Positions 33,120-44,497 are shown, counted from the stretch's first letter. The stretch: 64,000 nucleotides of DNA from Bacteroidota bacterium (GCA_016721435.1 JADKIC010000026.1:1-64000); one strand, 5' to 3'. Numbers and translations are program-made. The notes: generated by a model from the sequence alone, not told the origin.

Positions 33120-34295
33120 ATGAACGCAGGAAAAATATTTCTTATCGAAGACGATATGATGATTGCAAGTCTGATTCGTCAGAACCTTTCAAAATTCGAT
33201 GCATTCGAGACCACACATTTCACTACCGGTGAAGAGTGTATTAGCAATTTAAACCAACATCCGGATATAGTTATTATTGACTACAACCTTCCGGGAATGG
33301 ATGGTCTCACGCTCATGAAACAGGTGAAGGCGGTGAGTCCAAATTCATTGGTCGTTATCTGTTCCGGGCAAGAGGATGTACAAGTCGTGGTACAATGTTA
33401 TCAGAACGGGGCCAACGATTACATTTTAAAAAATGAGCAAATGATGGCCAACATTGAAAATTCAGTACGAAATCTTTCGATGAACGTCACGCTTCGTAGA
33501 GAAGTGGAGCTTTTGAAGGATCAAACTATTGACAGGAACAAATACTCCAACATTATCGGAAATAGCAATTCCGTACTTCGTGTACTCCGACTTATACAAA
33601 AAGTGGAGAAAAACAACATGATGGTACTGATCACCGGACAAAGTGGGACAGGAAAAGAACTTGTCGCAAAAGCACTTCATTTCAATTCACAAAGATCCAG
33701 AAAACCTTTTGTCATTGTAAACATGGGAGCCATTCCAACAGAACTGGTAGAGAGTGAACTTTTTGGTCATGAAAAGGGTGCCTTCACAGATGCCCGGGAC
33801 AGAAGAATTGGAAAGTTCGAAGAAGCAGATGGTGGCACTATCTTCTTAGATGAAATCGGAGAAATGGATCTTGGTTTACAGGCAAAAATACTTCGCGTAC
33901 TTCAGGAAAAAGAAATTACAAGAATCGGTAGTAATAAAACCATTAAATTAGACTTCCGGCTTATTGCTGCAACAAACCGAAATCTTGCACAAGAAGTAAA
34001 AGAAGGCAGATTCCGCGAAGATCTGTTTTACAGGATTCAGGGCTTCCTTATTCATCTTCCGCCATTACATGACCGTGGCGATGACATCATCATGCTTGCA
34101 AAATCCTTCCTACATGATTTTTGCCAACAGAATCGCATGGAACAGATGATCATTTCTAAGGAGGCGTGTCAATTCATGCTGGATTATGCATGGCCCGGCA
34201 ACATCAGAGAATTAAAAGCGGTTATAGAACGTGCAGCATTAATGGCTGAAAACAATACAATTAGTGTTGAAGATTTAACCTTCGTTACGGCATAA
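33120..34295 (+). CDS. Sigma-54-type response regulator (REC-AAA+) lacking a DNA-binding domain
   Basis: Receiver (IVIIDYNLPGMDG) followed by a sigma-54 activator AAA+ domain: Walker A TGQSGTGKELVAKALH, ELFGHEKGAFTDA, Walker B GTIFLDEIGEM, arginine-rich FREDLFYRIQ, and WPGNIRELKAVIERAAL near the end. Intact, 391 residues. It stops at EDLTFVTA, right where the Fis-type helix-turn-helix normally begins, so no DNA-binding domain. The sigma-54 contact loop reads GAFTDA rather than GAFTGA. It could activate sigma-54 from solution or regulate in another way. Last gene of the FIST operon, before a strong terminator. Confidence 0.92.
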   Translation: MNAGKIFLIEDDMMIASLIRQNLSKFDAFETTHFTTGEECISNLNQHPDIVIIDYNLPGMDGLTLMKQVKAVSPNSLVVICSGQEDVQVVVQCYQNGANDYILKNEQMMANIENSVRNLSMNVTLRREVELLKDQTIDRNKYSNIIGNSNSVLRVLRLIQKVEKNNMMVLITGQSGTGKELVAKALHFNSQRSRKPFVIVNMGAIPTELVESELFGHEKGAFTDARDRRIGKFEEADGGTIFLDEIGEMDLGLQAKILRVLQEKEITRIGSNKTIKLDFRLIAATNRNLAQEVKEGRFREDLFYRIQGFLIHLPPLHDRGDDIIMLAKSFLHDFCQQNRMEQMIISKEACQFMLDYAWPGNIRELKAVIERAALMAENNTISVEDLTFVTA

Positions 34296-34319
34296 AGAAA
34301 TTCAAACTATAAGCGAGTC

Positions 34320-34349
34320 AAGCCGGGTAAAATTTACCCGGCTTTTCTA
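34320..34349 (+). terminator. Rho-independent terminator ending the signalling operon
   Basis: Near-perfect palindrome AAGCCGGGT / ACCCGGCTT with a 7-base A+T loop, followed by a T-rich tract. Confidence 0.88.
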
Positions 34350-34409
34350 TTTTTAAAAACAACTCTTTACAACAACTCTCGTATACTGTACTAAGACAAA
34401 TCCCTAAAC

Positions 34410-34772
34410 ATGAGAAAGCCAGGTAAACCGAATCCGCGTAAATTGAAAATGACTCAACGTGTTTCCCAAAAATACACGATACGCTATGTCATTGTCGGTT
34501 CCTCCATACTTGGCTGTATGATGGCAGCTCTAATTGTAGTTAATTTATCTAACAATGAATCTTCCTACGCGAATGAGCAAAACATAGCTTCAACAGTTAA
34601 TTACAGACCAGTCGAAACGAACTTAAACAGCAGAATGCTGCTTGATGCAAACACTATCCAACAAATACAAAGTCAGGAATACAAAGGAAATAGTGCAGCG
34701 CAGAGTGTTAGAATCCCATCCAGGGCAAATGATGTGATTACAAAGAACATTGAGACCATTATAACAGAATAA
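34410..34772 (+). CDS. Small single-pass membrane protein of unknown function
   Basis: 120 residues, no recognised domain. A basic N-terminus (MRKPGKPNPRKLKM) precedes one TM helix (YVIVGSSILGCMMAALIVV). A polar, Asn/Gln/Ser-rich tail of about 70 residues would lie outside the inner membrane. The layout (basic stretch, TM, exported tail) is like the gene at 38495, with a T9SS substrate between them. All three run in the same direction with short gaps and end at one terminator, so they probably form one operon. Function unknown. Confidence 0.6.
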   Translation: MRKPGKPNPRKLKMTQRVSQKYTIRYVIVGSSILGCMMAALIVVNLSNNESSYANEQNIASTVNYRPVETNLNSRMLLDANTIQQIQSQEYKGNSAAQSVRIPSRANDVITKNIETIITE

Positions 34773-34820
34773 GCGGCAATGCATATAAGTCAACCAACTA
34801 CAAATTCATCCCACTACATT

Positions 34821-37800
34821 ATGTCGAAGAAAAACCTGCTGCTGTTCATTTTTTTCATCGTACTTCATCTTACGTCCTTTGCCGTTACAAAAACAACAAC
34901 CGGCAATGGTAACTGGAATTCATCTTCCACCTGGAGTCCGTCAGGGCAACCTTCATCAAGTGATGATGTGATCATAGCTACAGGACATAGTCCCAATGTA
35001 AATGTCAGTAATGCCCAATGCAAATCATTAACGATACAGACAGGTGCTACAGTTTTAATAGGCAATTCCAAAAAATTAACTGTTAACAATACCGCAGGAT
35101 TAAATATAAGCGGGACACTAAACATCAATGGAGGAAATATCACCATAGTGAATAATTCGACCAACTTCGTTATAAACGCAGGAGGCGCTGTAAACTGGAA
35201 CCCGGGAGACAATAGTTCCGGTGGGGCTACCTTATTCGGAAAATGTATTGAGAATTTCTCTCCTACCAGTACCCTTACCATTCGAAAATGGTATAGCACA
35301 TCTGTAGGATTGGGAACAGTAGTTTCATCCAACTTTGGCAATCTTACCATTAGTGGAGTCAGTGGAATATGGCAAATGCAAAATAGCCTGCAAACCAGGA
35401 CTGTTCAAGGACTACTGACCATCACAAGCAGCTATGTTGTTTTAGACAATACAGGTGCTATATCTAATACAACTATCGGATCCATACATCTTACCAATTC
35501 ATCCGCCTATCTTGACTTCTATAATGGTACACATCCGGGTTCCTTTTCTGTAACCACCGGCAACGTAACAATAGCTGGAGGAGAACTGGATGGATTCTAC
35601 ACAGCCGGAACCGGCACTTGCAATTTTACAATAAACGGAAATCTGGATATGACCTCTTATGGATATCTGGTTGGATCACATAATCACAATGGTCATTTCA
35701 ATATTACAATAAATGGAAATGCATCTTTGAACAGATCCTACTTTTGGGGGATAAATAACGGTTCAGGAAATATTACAATTAACATAACAGGTGATCTAAC
35801 CACCACCAAGAATGGATCTACGTATAGTGAATTTTATGGTATTGTAGATGGAAACGGGAATTCAACATTAACTATAAATGGAAGCTTTAGTAATCAGGGC
35901 TACTTTGATTTGATCTGGAACACGGGAGTTACCGGTGTAGGAAATGGTAACGGCAGTATGACCATTGGTGGAACATTTACACAGTCTGATGGAGATTTCA
36001 GAGGAATATGGAATGCGACCACTACAAACTCAGGGAGCTGTTCAATCACCATTGATACACTAAACTATTCAGGAGGAATCTTTATGGTTGCTTATTCCTG
36101 CGCATCAGGCTCCGTTAATCACTCCTTTTCCGTTACCGGCAAAGCCACCATCACCTTCTCCAATTCATCAAATATCTTCAGAGGAAACGGACTCGCCACG
36201 CTTTCCGGTACACAAAACAATTCTTCATTCACATTTACCTGCAACGGACCATTTGAAATTAATGGAAATGCATCTGCAGAATTTTCAGCGAATACAGGAT
36301 ATGGATCGGAAACAATTTTACTACAAAGTACCACATCTTTTTCAGGTGGGACGATCAACTTCGGCTTTACAGAACACGACATAAATTTTACAACCACCGA
36401 CCAATTTACGATTACAGGTGGAACTATTTATCTTTCTAAAAACAGTGGCAACTCTACTATAAATTTAAATCAAAATGTTCTTTTGAATGGTGGAACCTTA
36501 AATGTAAAAACAATACCGGAAGAACAAATGTCAATATCAGTGGAGACTTAACAATAAATAGCGGTACTCTTCTACTCTATTCAAATAGCAGTATAGCATC
36601 AAATGATAGTACCAATCTAAGAGTTAGCGGCGACTTTACGCAATCTAACGGCACCTTACAATTCACCAATAATACAGGAAATACCGGACCAACCTACCTG
36701 TATATTGAGGGGGGAAATTACAATTTGTCGGGAACGGGAAGCATTACTTCAGCCGGTGCCGGAACATCCTCCTACTTTGGTTATATTATCTTCAATAATT
36801 CTACCAATACCAATTACAACCGCTCTTCCTCTAATCATCATATTGAACAGGTAAAATATAAAATAAATTCTTCTGCATATGTCACAGTTACCGGTGGACC
36901 CCTGGAACTTTCTTCAGGTGCAACTGCAGCGACTGACTACCTGACTGTGTCAACCGATGCCTCGCTAAATCTGGGAACAAATAGCATTGTCTCCAATGGT
37001 TTGGCATCCAATTGCGGAGTAATGATTTCTTCTTTAGGCACTCTATTAACTGCCAATATAAACGGTCTTTATGATGGCACTAACAATGCGGCCATCAGTT
37101 CCGGATCCAATATGGACTATGAGTTGGCATCCACCAGTATTATCTGCTACAACGGTATCGACGATCAGAAAATCTCCGGTTTCGGAAATGGTATGGCTAC
37201 TGCCACGAAACATAAATACGGTTCTCTGGAAATCGCCTTCAACGGAACAGCCGATACTGAATTCAGTTATCTGGAAAATGATCTGGAAGTTAGAAATGCA
37301 ATTACTCTGACGAGTGGAGAACTCAAATTAAACGGGCATACATTAACAGGAGAATTAATCACAGCAGTATCCGGCTATGTTAAAAGCGAAGAGAATAATG
37401 CTGTTAACAATTCCAAATTGCGATTAGCCTTTACACCCACCAATAAAAATTTAACCTTCCCCTTTGGAAAAAACAGCTCTACTTACATTCCGGTATCTAT
37501 AAATATTACAAACAATCCGGGAACAGGATACATCACCGTCTCTACGCGTGGAACAGGAGAAAACAACACTCCACTTCCCGGACTAGACAATGTTGCAGCC
37601 ATTACGACAATTAACCCGGGAGGTGCGGACGTATCAACGAGTCACGTCATTGACAGATGGTGGGAAGTGAATGCACCCGGAGTTACTGCTACTTATACCT
37701 TAAGGTATGCCGGTGACGAAAACACCACAGCAGGTTCTGTCTCCGGAGGGACATTCAATGTGCAACAATGGAATGGCAGTAATTTCACCAAAGTCAACAG

Positions 37801-38482
37801 TACCGGCAATGGCGTCACTACCGGGATTGGAACGATCACAGCCACTTTAAACAACGTATCAGGACCTCTGGTACTTTCATCGGGCAGTGCGTCATTACCC
37901 ATCAAACTTCTGGAATTTACAGCTAAACTAAAAGAGAATTATGTCTTAATTAAATGGGCGACCGCAGAAGAAAAAAACAACGACTACTTCAACATCGAAC
38001 GATCTGCTGACGGAACTTCATTTGAAAACATAGAAGAAATTGATGGGGCAGGTAACAGCAGCTCTATCCTCCATTATGAAACTCGGGATAATAATCCCCT
38101 GCCGGGTACCTCCTACTACAGACTAAAGCAAACAGATTTTGATGGCACCTTTACTTATTCTCCGATACGGGCAGTGAACAGAAACAGCAATAACCAGCTA
38201 AATGAAACCGGTATTGAAATCCTATCACTAAGTCCCAACCCTTTCGGCAATGAATTTTCTGTAAAATACAACCTGACTCAGGGAGGCGAATCTTCCATCA
38301 GCATCTATAATATGACCGGTCAACTGGTTTACGATCAAAAAAGAGTAGACGATAGCGGAATAAACACTTTCAATTTTATGGACGAAAACAATCTGCCACC
38401 GGCGAACTATATCCTGCAGATCATAAACGGATCAGAAAAATCAGTAAAAACTGGTAAAAAATTAAATAAGACATTCAAATAA
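34821..38482 (+). CDS. Large T9SS-secreted surface protein, frameshifted
   Basis: Secreted protein of about 1,220 residues. I start it at the ATG at 34821 because a signal peptide follows at once (KKNLLLFIFFIVLHLTSFA). The N-terminus GNGNWNSSSTWSPSGQPSSSDDVII is common in large Bacteroidota surface proteins. Next is a long Gly/Asn/Thr/Ser-rich beta-solenoid-like region with repeated ITINGN/LTISG strands. Then a fibronectin-like segment (LPIKLLEFTAKLKENYVLIKW) and a C-terminal T9SS type A sorting domain (LSLSPNPFGNEFSVKYNL ... PPANYILQIINGS). One indel near 36520. Substrate or ligand unknown; may be an adhesin. Confidence 0.85.
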
Positions 38483-38494
38483 TTCAAAATCGAA

Positions 38495-39630
38495 ATGGCA
38501 TATAACTTACGACCAAGAAACAGACAAAAGCTCAGCACGCTTCAACGGGGGACATTAATCATTGGTGGTGCATCCATGCTCGCCGTTATGGGATATATGA
38601 CGGTAGTTTTCAATGCTGCAGATGTTGAAGATTCCAAAGCGCAAATCAATCTGATGGAACAGGATCCTATCAACAATGGAGAAATCATCCTGGGCTTCAG
38701 TTGGGATGAAGAGTCGACCATTATTGCTGATGCCGGTCCCTCTGCGACCAATGTTAGCATTTTTGCGGAGTGTGTTCCGGGTGGAATAGATGGAACTAAA
38801 GGTCTGAGTGCGGGAAACGCGTTGAAGGATATTAACCTTGAAATTCAACCTACCGATCAGCTCAACGGCGACGGAATAGATATATCCATCTGGTTTCGCA
38901 AAAGGAAGATTCAGGAAATTTTTTCACGAGAGGAAAGGATTTCAACTTTGGCATGAAGAATGGAAAATTGATTGTCAAGTATAAATTGACAGCTAGTAAT
39001 GGGAAATCATATTCCATCAACGAAGAAACAAAATATGAAATTTCCGACGATGATCTATTTAGAAATTACCGGTTCATCTACAGTCCTGCAACGGGCAAAG
39101 GAGAAATACTTGTTGACCAGATCACCGTATGGACCAATCAGGCTGCGGAAAACAGTAGGCTTACCTGGAAAACAAGTGAAAATATAATTATCGGAGAAGG
39201 AATGAACGGCGAAGGACAACCGGTTGCTTTATTCGACAATCTCATTATTCGAAAAACCGGACAATCGGGTAATTCACCTATGCAGTTATTAAGCTTTTCT
39301 GCTGAACTTGAAAACAACTATACCATGCTGAATTGGTTTACGGGCAAGGAAAATGGTACGGAATATTATATCATTGAGCGAAGTGATGATACCAAGACCT
39401 ACAAAGAAATTGGACGAGTAAAAGCTGCAGGTAAATCAGAAACTTTAAAAGCCTACGCATTGGTTGACAAAGAACCGATGCTTGGCATCACCTACTACCG
39501 CCTGGCACTTAGCAACAACACTTCCCGTTCCATTTGGGTTCCGGTTATTGCCTTCCGATTAAAACCGGAGCAATTACTGAATACGCCAACCGTGAACTCG
39601 AATGCAGCCAATATCGAATCTTCAAAATAA
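38495..39630 (+). CDS. Membrane-anchored protein with LamG-like and pre-CTD-like segments, frameshifted
   Basis: About 378 residues. Basic N-terminus and one TM helix (GTLIIGGASMLAVMGYMTVVF), then a probable LamG/concanavalin-like beta domain (DGIDISIWF, FTRGKDFNFGMKNGKLIVKY, VALFDNLIIRK). Last is a segment like the one before the sorting domain of its neighbour (MQLLSFSAELENNYTMLNWFTG ... ITYYRLALSN), but it ends without a T9SS sorting domain. One indel near 38925. It begins 12 bases after the T9SS protein. It may be the membrane-side partner of the secreted protein; this is inference. Confidence 0.68.
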
Positions 39631-39646
39631 ATAGATCATCATTCTC

Positions 39647-39682
39647 AAGTGCCACTTCGGAGTTCGAAGGTGGCACTTTTTT
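39647..39682 (+). terminator. Rho-independent terminator after the surface-protein operon
   Basis: Stem AAGTGCCACTTCG / CGAAGGTGGCACTT with a 5-base loop and following T run. Confidence 0.88.
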
Positions 39683-39733
39683 ATTTCAGACATATACAAC
39701 ATCCTGAATTACAAAACCATGGAAGTCTTCTAA

Positions 39734-39763
39734 TTTGGACTATTGGTTATTTTTCTATATTTG
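39734..39763 (+). promoter_or_regulatory. mscL promoter
   Basis: TTTG at 39734-39737 and TATATTTG at 39756-39763, 18 bases apart. They match the Bacteroidota -33/-7 pair (TTTG, TAnnTTTG) and sit 28 bases before the mscL ATG. The best promoter match in the window. Confidence 0.65.
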
Positions 39764-39790
39764 CCGACTAATCATTAAAACAAAAACACC

Positions 39791-40225
39791 ATGGGTTTTA
39801 TTAAGGAATTCAAAGATTTCGCAATGCGCGGAAACCTCATTGACTTTGCAGTCGGAGTTGTAGTTGGGGGGGCATTTGGGAAGGTCACTACTTCATTTGT
39901 TGACGGTATAATTATGCCCGTTATCGGCAAGTTAATTGGTGGACAAGATTTCTCCGATTTAAAATTCAAGATTCAGGATGGAAGCAAAGCCATCATGGAT
40001 TCAGCCGGAAACATTACTACTAAAGAGGTCCCTGAAGTTTTTATAAAATATGGTGAATTTATTACTACGGTAATTGATTTTATGGCAGTGGCCTTTGCTA
40101 TGTTCCTGGTGATAAAAGCAATGAACAAATTAAAAAACAAAGAAGCGGAAGCCCCTGCACCTCCTCCTGCTCCAACGAAGGAAGAAATCTTGCTTACAGA
40201 TATTCGCGATTTACTTAAAAAATAA
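39791..40225 (+). CDS. mscL: Large-conductance mechanosensitive channel MscL
   Basis: Homopentameric inner-membrane channel that opens under membrane tension during osmotic downshock. 144 residues, standard length. Opening: MGFIKEFKDFAMRGNLIDFA. TM1 is VGVVVGGAFGKVTTSFVDGII, here one residue longer than quoted motifs usually run. TM2 is in FITTVIDFMAVAFAMFLVI. The C-terminal bundle is PAPPPAPTKEEILLTDIRDLL. Intact. DUF3078 gene follows after 32 bases. Confidence 0.96.
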   Translation: MGFIKEFKDFAMRGNLIDFAVGVVVGGAFGKVTTSFVDGIIMPVIGKLIGGQDFSDLKFKIQDGSKAIMDSAGNITTKEVPEVFIKYGEFITTVIDFMAVAFAMFLVIKAMNKLKNKEAEAPAPPPAPTKEEILLTDIRDLLKK

Positions 40226-40257
40226 AAGAACGTCCCACGTAAATTAAAAAAGTAAAA

Positions 40258-41190
40258 ATGAAAAAGACAGTACTTGCAACCGCTCTCCTGATGTACGCTC
40301 TCACACTGCGTGCACAAAACGATACCATATGGAGAACCGGTGGGATATTCAATGCGACATTCAATCAGGTGAGCTTGACGAATTGGGCCGCCGGTGGACA
40401 AAATGCCATCTCCTTAAACTCACTGACCAATTGGTTTGCGAATTATAAGAAAGGAAAAGTTGCCTGGGACAACAATCTTGACATGGGTTATGGAATTGTA
40501 AAACAGGGTGATGAACAAGTTCGGAAAAATGATGACCGCCTGGAGTTAAATTCTAAATTAGGAATTGATGCGCATAAAGCAAAATTATTCTATACTCTCC
40601 TCTTCAACTTCCGTTCTCAGTTTGCACCGGGATATAACTATCCCAGAACAGATTCATCCAACTATATCTCTAAATTCGCTGCTCCGGCTTTCTCCTTACT
40701 GGCCTTAGGAATGGACTATAAACCCACTGACTATTTCTCCGTGTTTCTCTCGCCCGCTACGGCAAGAATTATCATAGTGAATGATGATTCATTATCCGAT
40801 GCAGGTGCTTATGGTGTTGATCCCGGGGAAAAAATAAGGTTTGAAGCAGGAGCTTATCTGAATACAAGATTCCAGAAAGACATTTTAACCAATGTGAATT
40901 TCATGACGAAACTGGATTTGTTCAGTAACTATATGGAAACGCCACAGAATATTGATGTCAACTGGGAAGTACTCCTCACGCTTAAAGTGAACAAGTTTAT
41001 TACTGCTTCTCTGGGGACTCAGTTAATTTACGATGATAATACAGCCATTGCCCTGTTTACTGAAAAAGACGGAGTTAAAATTCCCAAACTGAAAGGTGAT
41101 GGAACTCCCAGAACAGGACCCCGCACTCAATTCAGACAAATTTTCGGTATTGGCTTTGCCTACAAAATGGAAGGATTTACTGTTAGATAG
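40258..41190 (+). CDS. DUF3078 outer-membrane-associated protein
   Basis: 310-residue exported protein with a signal peptide (MKKTVLATALLMYALTLRAQ). The body has DUF3078 features: WRTGGIFNATFNQVSLTNWAAGG, NLDMGYGIVKQG, KNDDRLELNSKLG, and alternating beta strands to the end (FGIGFAYKM). It is probably an outer-membrane beta-barrel-like protein of unknown function, common in Bacteroidota. Intact. It is followed by a terminator at 41286. Confidence 0.85.
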   Translation: MKKTVLATALLMYALTLRAQNDTIWRTGGIFNATFNQVSLTNWAAGGQNAISLNSLTNWFANYKKGKVAWDNNLDMGYGIVKQGDEQVRKNDDRLELNSKLGIDAHKAKLFYTLLFNFRSQFAPGYNYPRTDSSNYISKFAAPAFSLLALGMDYKPTDYFSVFLSPATARIIIVNDDSLSDAGAYGVDPGEKIRFEAGAYLNTRFQKDILTNVNFMTKLDLFSNYMETPQNIDVNWEVLLTLKVNKFITASLGTQLIYDDNTAIALFTEKDGVKIPKLKGDGTPRTGPRTQFRQIFGIGFAYKMEGFTVR

Positions 41191-41285
41191 AGTGTTAAAA
41201 AGAGCGGCAGTGGTTGGAAGGCAAAATCGACTCCATTCACAAGAGAAATTTTCGAATAATATCCTCCCTGAAATAATTTATTTAC

Positions 41286-41322
41286 AAACAGGTTTGTCTA
41301 TGTGGCAAACCTGTTTTATTTT
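41286..41322 (+). terminator. Terminator between the DUF3078 gene and the helicase-nuclease gene
   Basis: AAACAGGTTTG / CAAACCTGTTT with a 9-base loop and T-rich tail. It ends only a few bases before the downstream ATG at 41329. Confidence 0.75.
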
Positions 41323-41328
41323 GGCAGA

Positions 41329-44300
41329 ATGGGATTAATACTTTACAAGTCCTCTGCCGGCTCCGGCAAGACCTTTACACTTGTCAATCGCTTTTTAACG
41401 AAAGTACTCGATAAACCATGGCTCTTCAGCAGAATTCTTGCCATCACTTTCACCAATAAAGCCGCCGAAGAACTCAAAACGAGGATCATCAAGGAACTCG
41501 ATACTCTTTCTAAAGGACTTCCCTCGGCTCAGCTGGATATCCTCCTGGAGAACCTTCCCTCGTCGAGGGAGGATCAACTTAGAAACAATGCAGGTATTGT
41601 CCTTATGAAACTTTTGCATGACTACTCCTCCTTTTCTGTTTCCACTATCGATAGCTATTTCCAAAAATTATCCCGGACACTGGCCAAAGAACTATTACTT
41701 CCCATCCGGTATGAAATAGAACTTGACACCGAATCCATTTGCAAAAATATCACTGAACTGCTGCTGGAAGATGCCGGCAAAGATGCTTCTTTAACTAAAT
41801 GGCTGGAAGACCTTTTACTTCATAGAATTGATTCAGGAAAAAGCTGGAATATTCGTTCCGAACTGAATAAGATGGCGAAAGAAGTACTGAATAAAGATAC
41901 GGTACGGGAAATTGCAGCAATGACGAATCCGGCTCTCCTGGAAGTTTTAATTAAATGGATAAAATCAAATAAAAGAGAAATTGAAATGCATCTGCGCAAG
42001 ACGGGCAAAGATGCAATGGCTCAGATCCATTCAAACGGGTATGAAGTAAACACCTTCTTTTATAAACAAAGGGGACCAGCCGGTTATCTTCAAAAAATTT
42101 CAGACAATAAAAGTAGTCTCGACCAGTTCGAGAAAATCAATACTTATACCCTAAAGGCGTTGGATGATCCGGATGCCTTTCTTTCAAAAGATCAACGCAA
42201 AGATCAAAGATTACTTTCTTTTGTCCATGACATTTTGCATCCTTTACTCAAAGAGGCAACCGACTATTTTGAAACCCATAAAGTGAAATATATTTCTGTG
42301 CTGGAAGCCTCTAAACTCATCTATCAATCCGGGATCAGCGGAACATTAGATGCAAAGATGAAAGAGTACAGAGAAAAGCATCAGTTGTTTCATTTATCCG
42401 ATACCACAAGGATGCTTAGTATGTCGATAGCAGAACAGGATGCGCCATTCATTTATGAGAAATCCGGAAATACGTTCCTGCATATTTTCATTGATGAGTT
42501 TCAGGATACCGCCACTGTACAATGGAATATTTTGAAACCCTTGATATTAAATTCGCTTTCTACCGGGAATGATGTGCTGTTGGTAGGAGATGCCAAACAA
42601 TCCATTTATCGCTGGAGAGGTGGAAATATGCAATTGATCCTTGATGGTATTAGCAATGAACTAAAGAGATATGGAATAAAGCCCACTGTAAAAAACCTCG
42701 ACACCAACTGGAGAAGCAAGCGGGAAATTGTGGCCTTCAACAATGCATTTTTCCCATTGGCGGCTACTTTATTGAGAGATACGTTTGAAAGCGGAAACGA
42801 AATTTTTGATCTGGCTTATGCTTCGAAAGAAGTGCATCAACATATCAAAAATAAGGAGGCAGATGAAGGTTATCTTTGTTTTAAGTTTTTTAAAACCGAA
42901 AAGGGAGAAGAACAAGAAGAGGAGCAACATTGGAAAATGCAGGCGCTGGAGACCATGTCGGTAAACATTAAGGAACTATTGGAAAAGGGCTACACCTATG
43001 GAGATATTGTTATTTTAGTAAGAACGAATAAAGATGAAAATGAAATTGCAGACTTCCTCTTTGAAAAAGGCGAACATCCTTTTATTTCCGGCAACTCTCT
43101 GCTCATCTCCACCAATACAAAAATCAATGTACTTCTCAATTGCATGCGGTTAATTGCGGGATCCGACGAGCCCTTATTACATGCAGAAATAAATCATTTT
43201 GTTGATCAGGATATTAATTATCTGAAGGAGCCATTACCTTTTAATGTTCGATCATCGGAAACGAAAAATAATTCATGGGTTCACCGGCATATCATAAAGG
43301 AAAAAGAAAAACTTTCTACCCTACCCTTGCAATTCATTTTCTTACATTTACTGGACATCACTAAAATGGATGTAACGGATCCATTCATACAAAAATTCGG
43401 CGACCTGCTTCAGGACTATGCCGGTTCACGAAACAGTAATCTATCCGGATTTTTGCAATGGTACGATGAACATGTAACCACCCGTAAGTGGAGTGTGGAA
43501 TTGCCGGATGGAGGGAATGCCATACGTATCATCACCATTCACCGATCCAAAGGTTTAGAGTTTCCTGTTGTGTTTATCCCTTTTATGAATTGGGAATACA
43601 CTCCCTCTGCCAGAAGTATGCTATGGGCACATAGCGATGAAGAGGAATTTTCGAATCATAGTAAAATACCATTGTATGCTACCGGCAAACTGGAGGAATC
43701 TTATTTCAAAGAAGATTATATCAAAGAATCATTGGAAACCGCCATTGATAATTTGAATCTTATTTATGTGGCCTTTACCCGACCGAAAGATCAATTGTAT
43801 GTTTTCGGACCTGCTAAAACAAAGGAGAATCAGGTCGGAAAATTACTGTTTGCCAGTTTTTCACAAAAATCCCGAATGGGCGGAACAATTTGCAGCTACT
43901 GATTTTAATGAGCTCATCATTGGAAACAAGAACAGTAAAAAATCTTCCGAAAAGAAATCAGGGTTAGAAAACATCTATGAACCTTCCGGATTTACTCCTT
44001 CTGAAATTCCTGTCCTTACGGAAAATAAATATTTCTTACCGGAAATTAAATACATCTTTAATTCTGATGAAATCCTTTTTGGAAATCTTGTTCATGACAC
44101 CATTGCCACCGTGAACAATAAAAATGATATTGACCATGCTATTAATAAAGTATTTTCAAAAAACGGCAATCAGGGTTATATAAAATGGAGAGAAAAATTA
44201 GTGGCCGCTGTTCAGGAACTCTGGCTACTTTTAGAAGAACGAGGGTGGACGAATGAAGACTTTGAAATCGAAAATGAAATTGAAATATGCGATGAGAAAG

Positions 44301-44497
44301 GCTTGATTCATCGTCCGGATAAAGTGCTTATAAAAGGTGATGTGGCAATAGTCATTGATTTTAAAACCGGGAAAAAAGAAGAGCAGCATAAAAATCAGAT
44401 TAAAGAGTATTGCAGGCTGATTCAATCCACCGGAATAAAAACCGTTTCCGCTTATCTTATCTATACAACTGACAAGGAAATAGTTAGCGTTCTATAA
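41329..44497 (+). CDS. AddA/RecB-like UvrD helicase with C-terminal nuclease domain, frameshifted
   Basis: About 1,055-residue SF1A helicase-nuclease for double-strand break processing. Helicase motifs: Walker A KSSAGSGKTFTLV, Ia ITFTNKAAEELKTRI, II FIDEFQDT, III LLVGDAKQSIYRWRGG, IV NWRSKREIV, V/VI HRSKGLEFPVVFIP and NLIYVAFTRPKDQLY. The C-terminal PD-(D/E)XK nuclease has RPDKVL and VIDFKTGK. One indel near 43860 separates them. I set the start at 41329 because MGLILYKSSAGSGKT matches the family opening. The usual partner, an AddB-like PD-(D/E)XK protein, is not next to it. Confidence 0.9.

Noticed and set aside
34865..35350. 161-codon minus-strand open frame
   Set aside because: Antisense shadow of the T9SS surface protein; low complexity.
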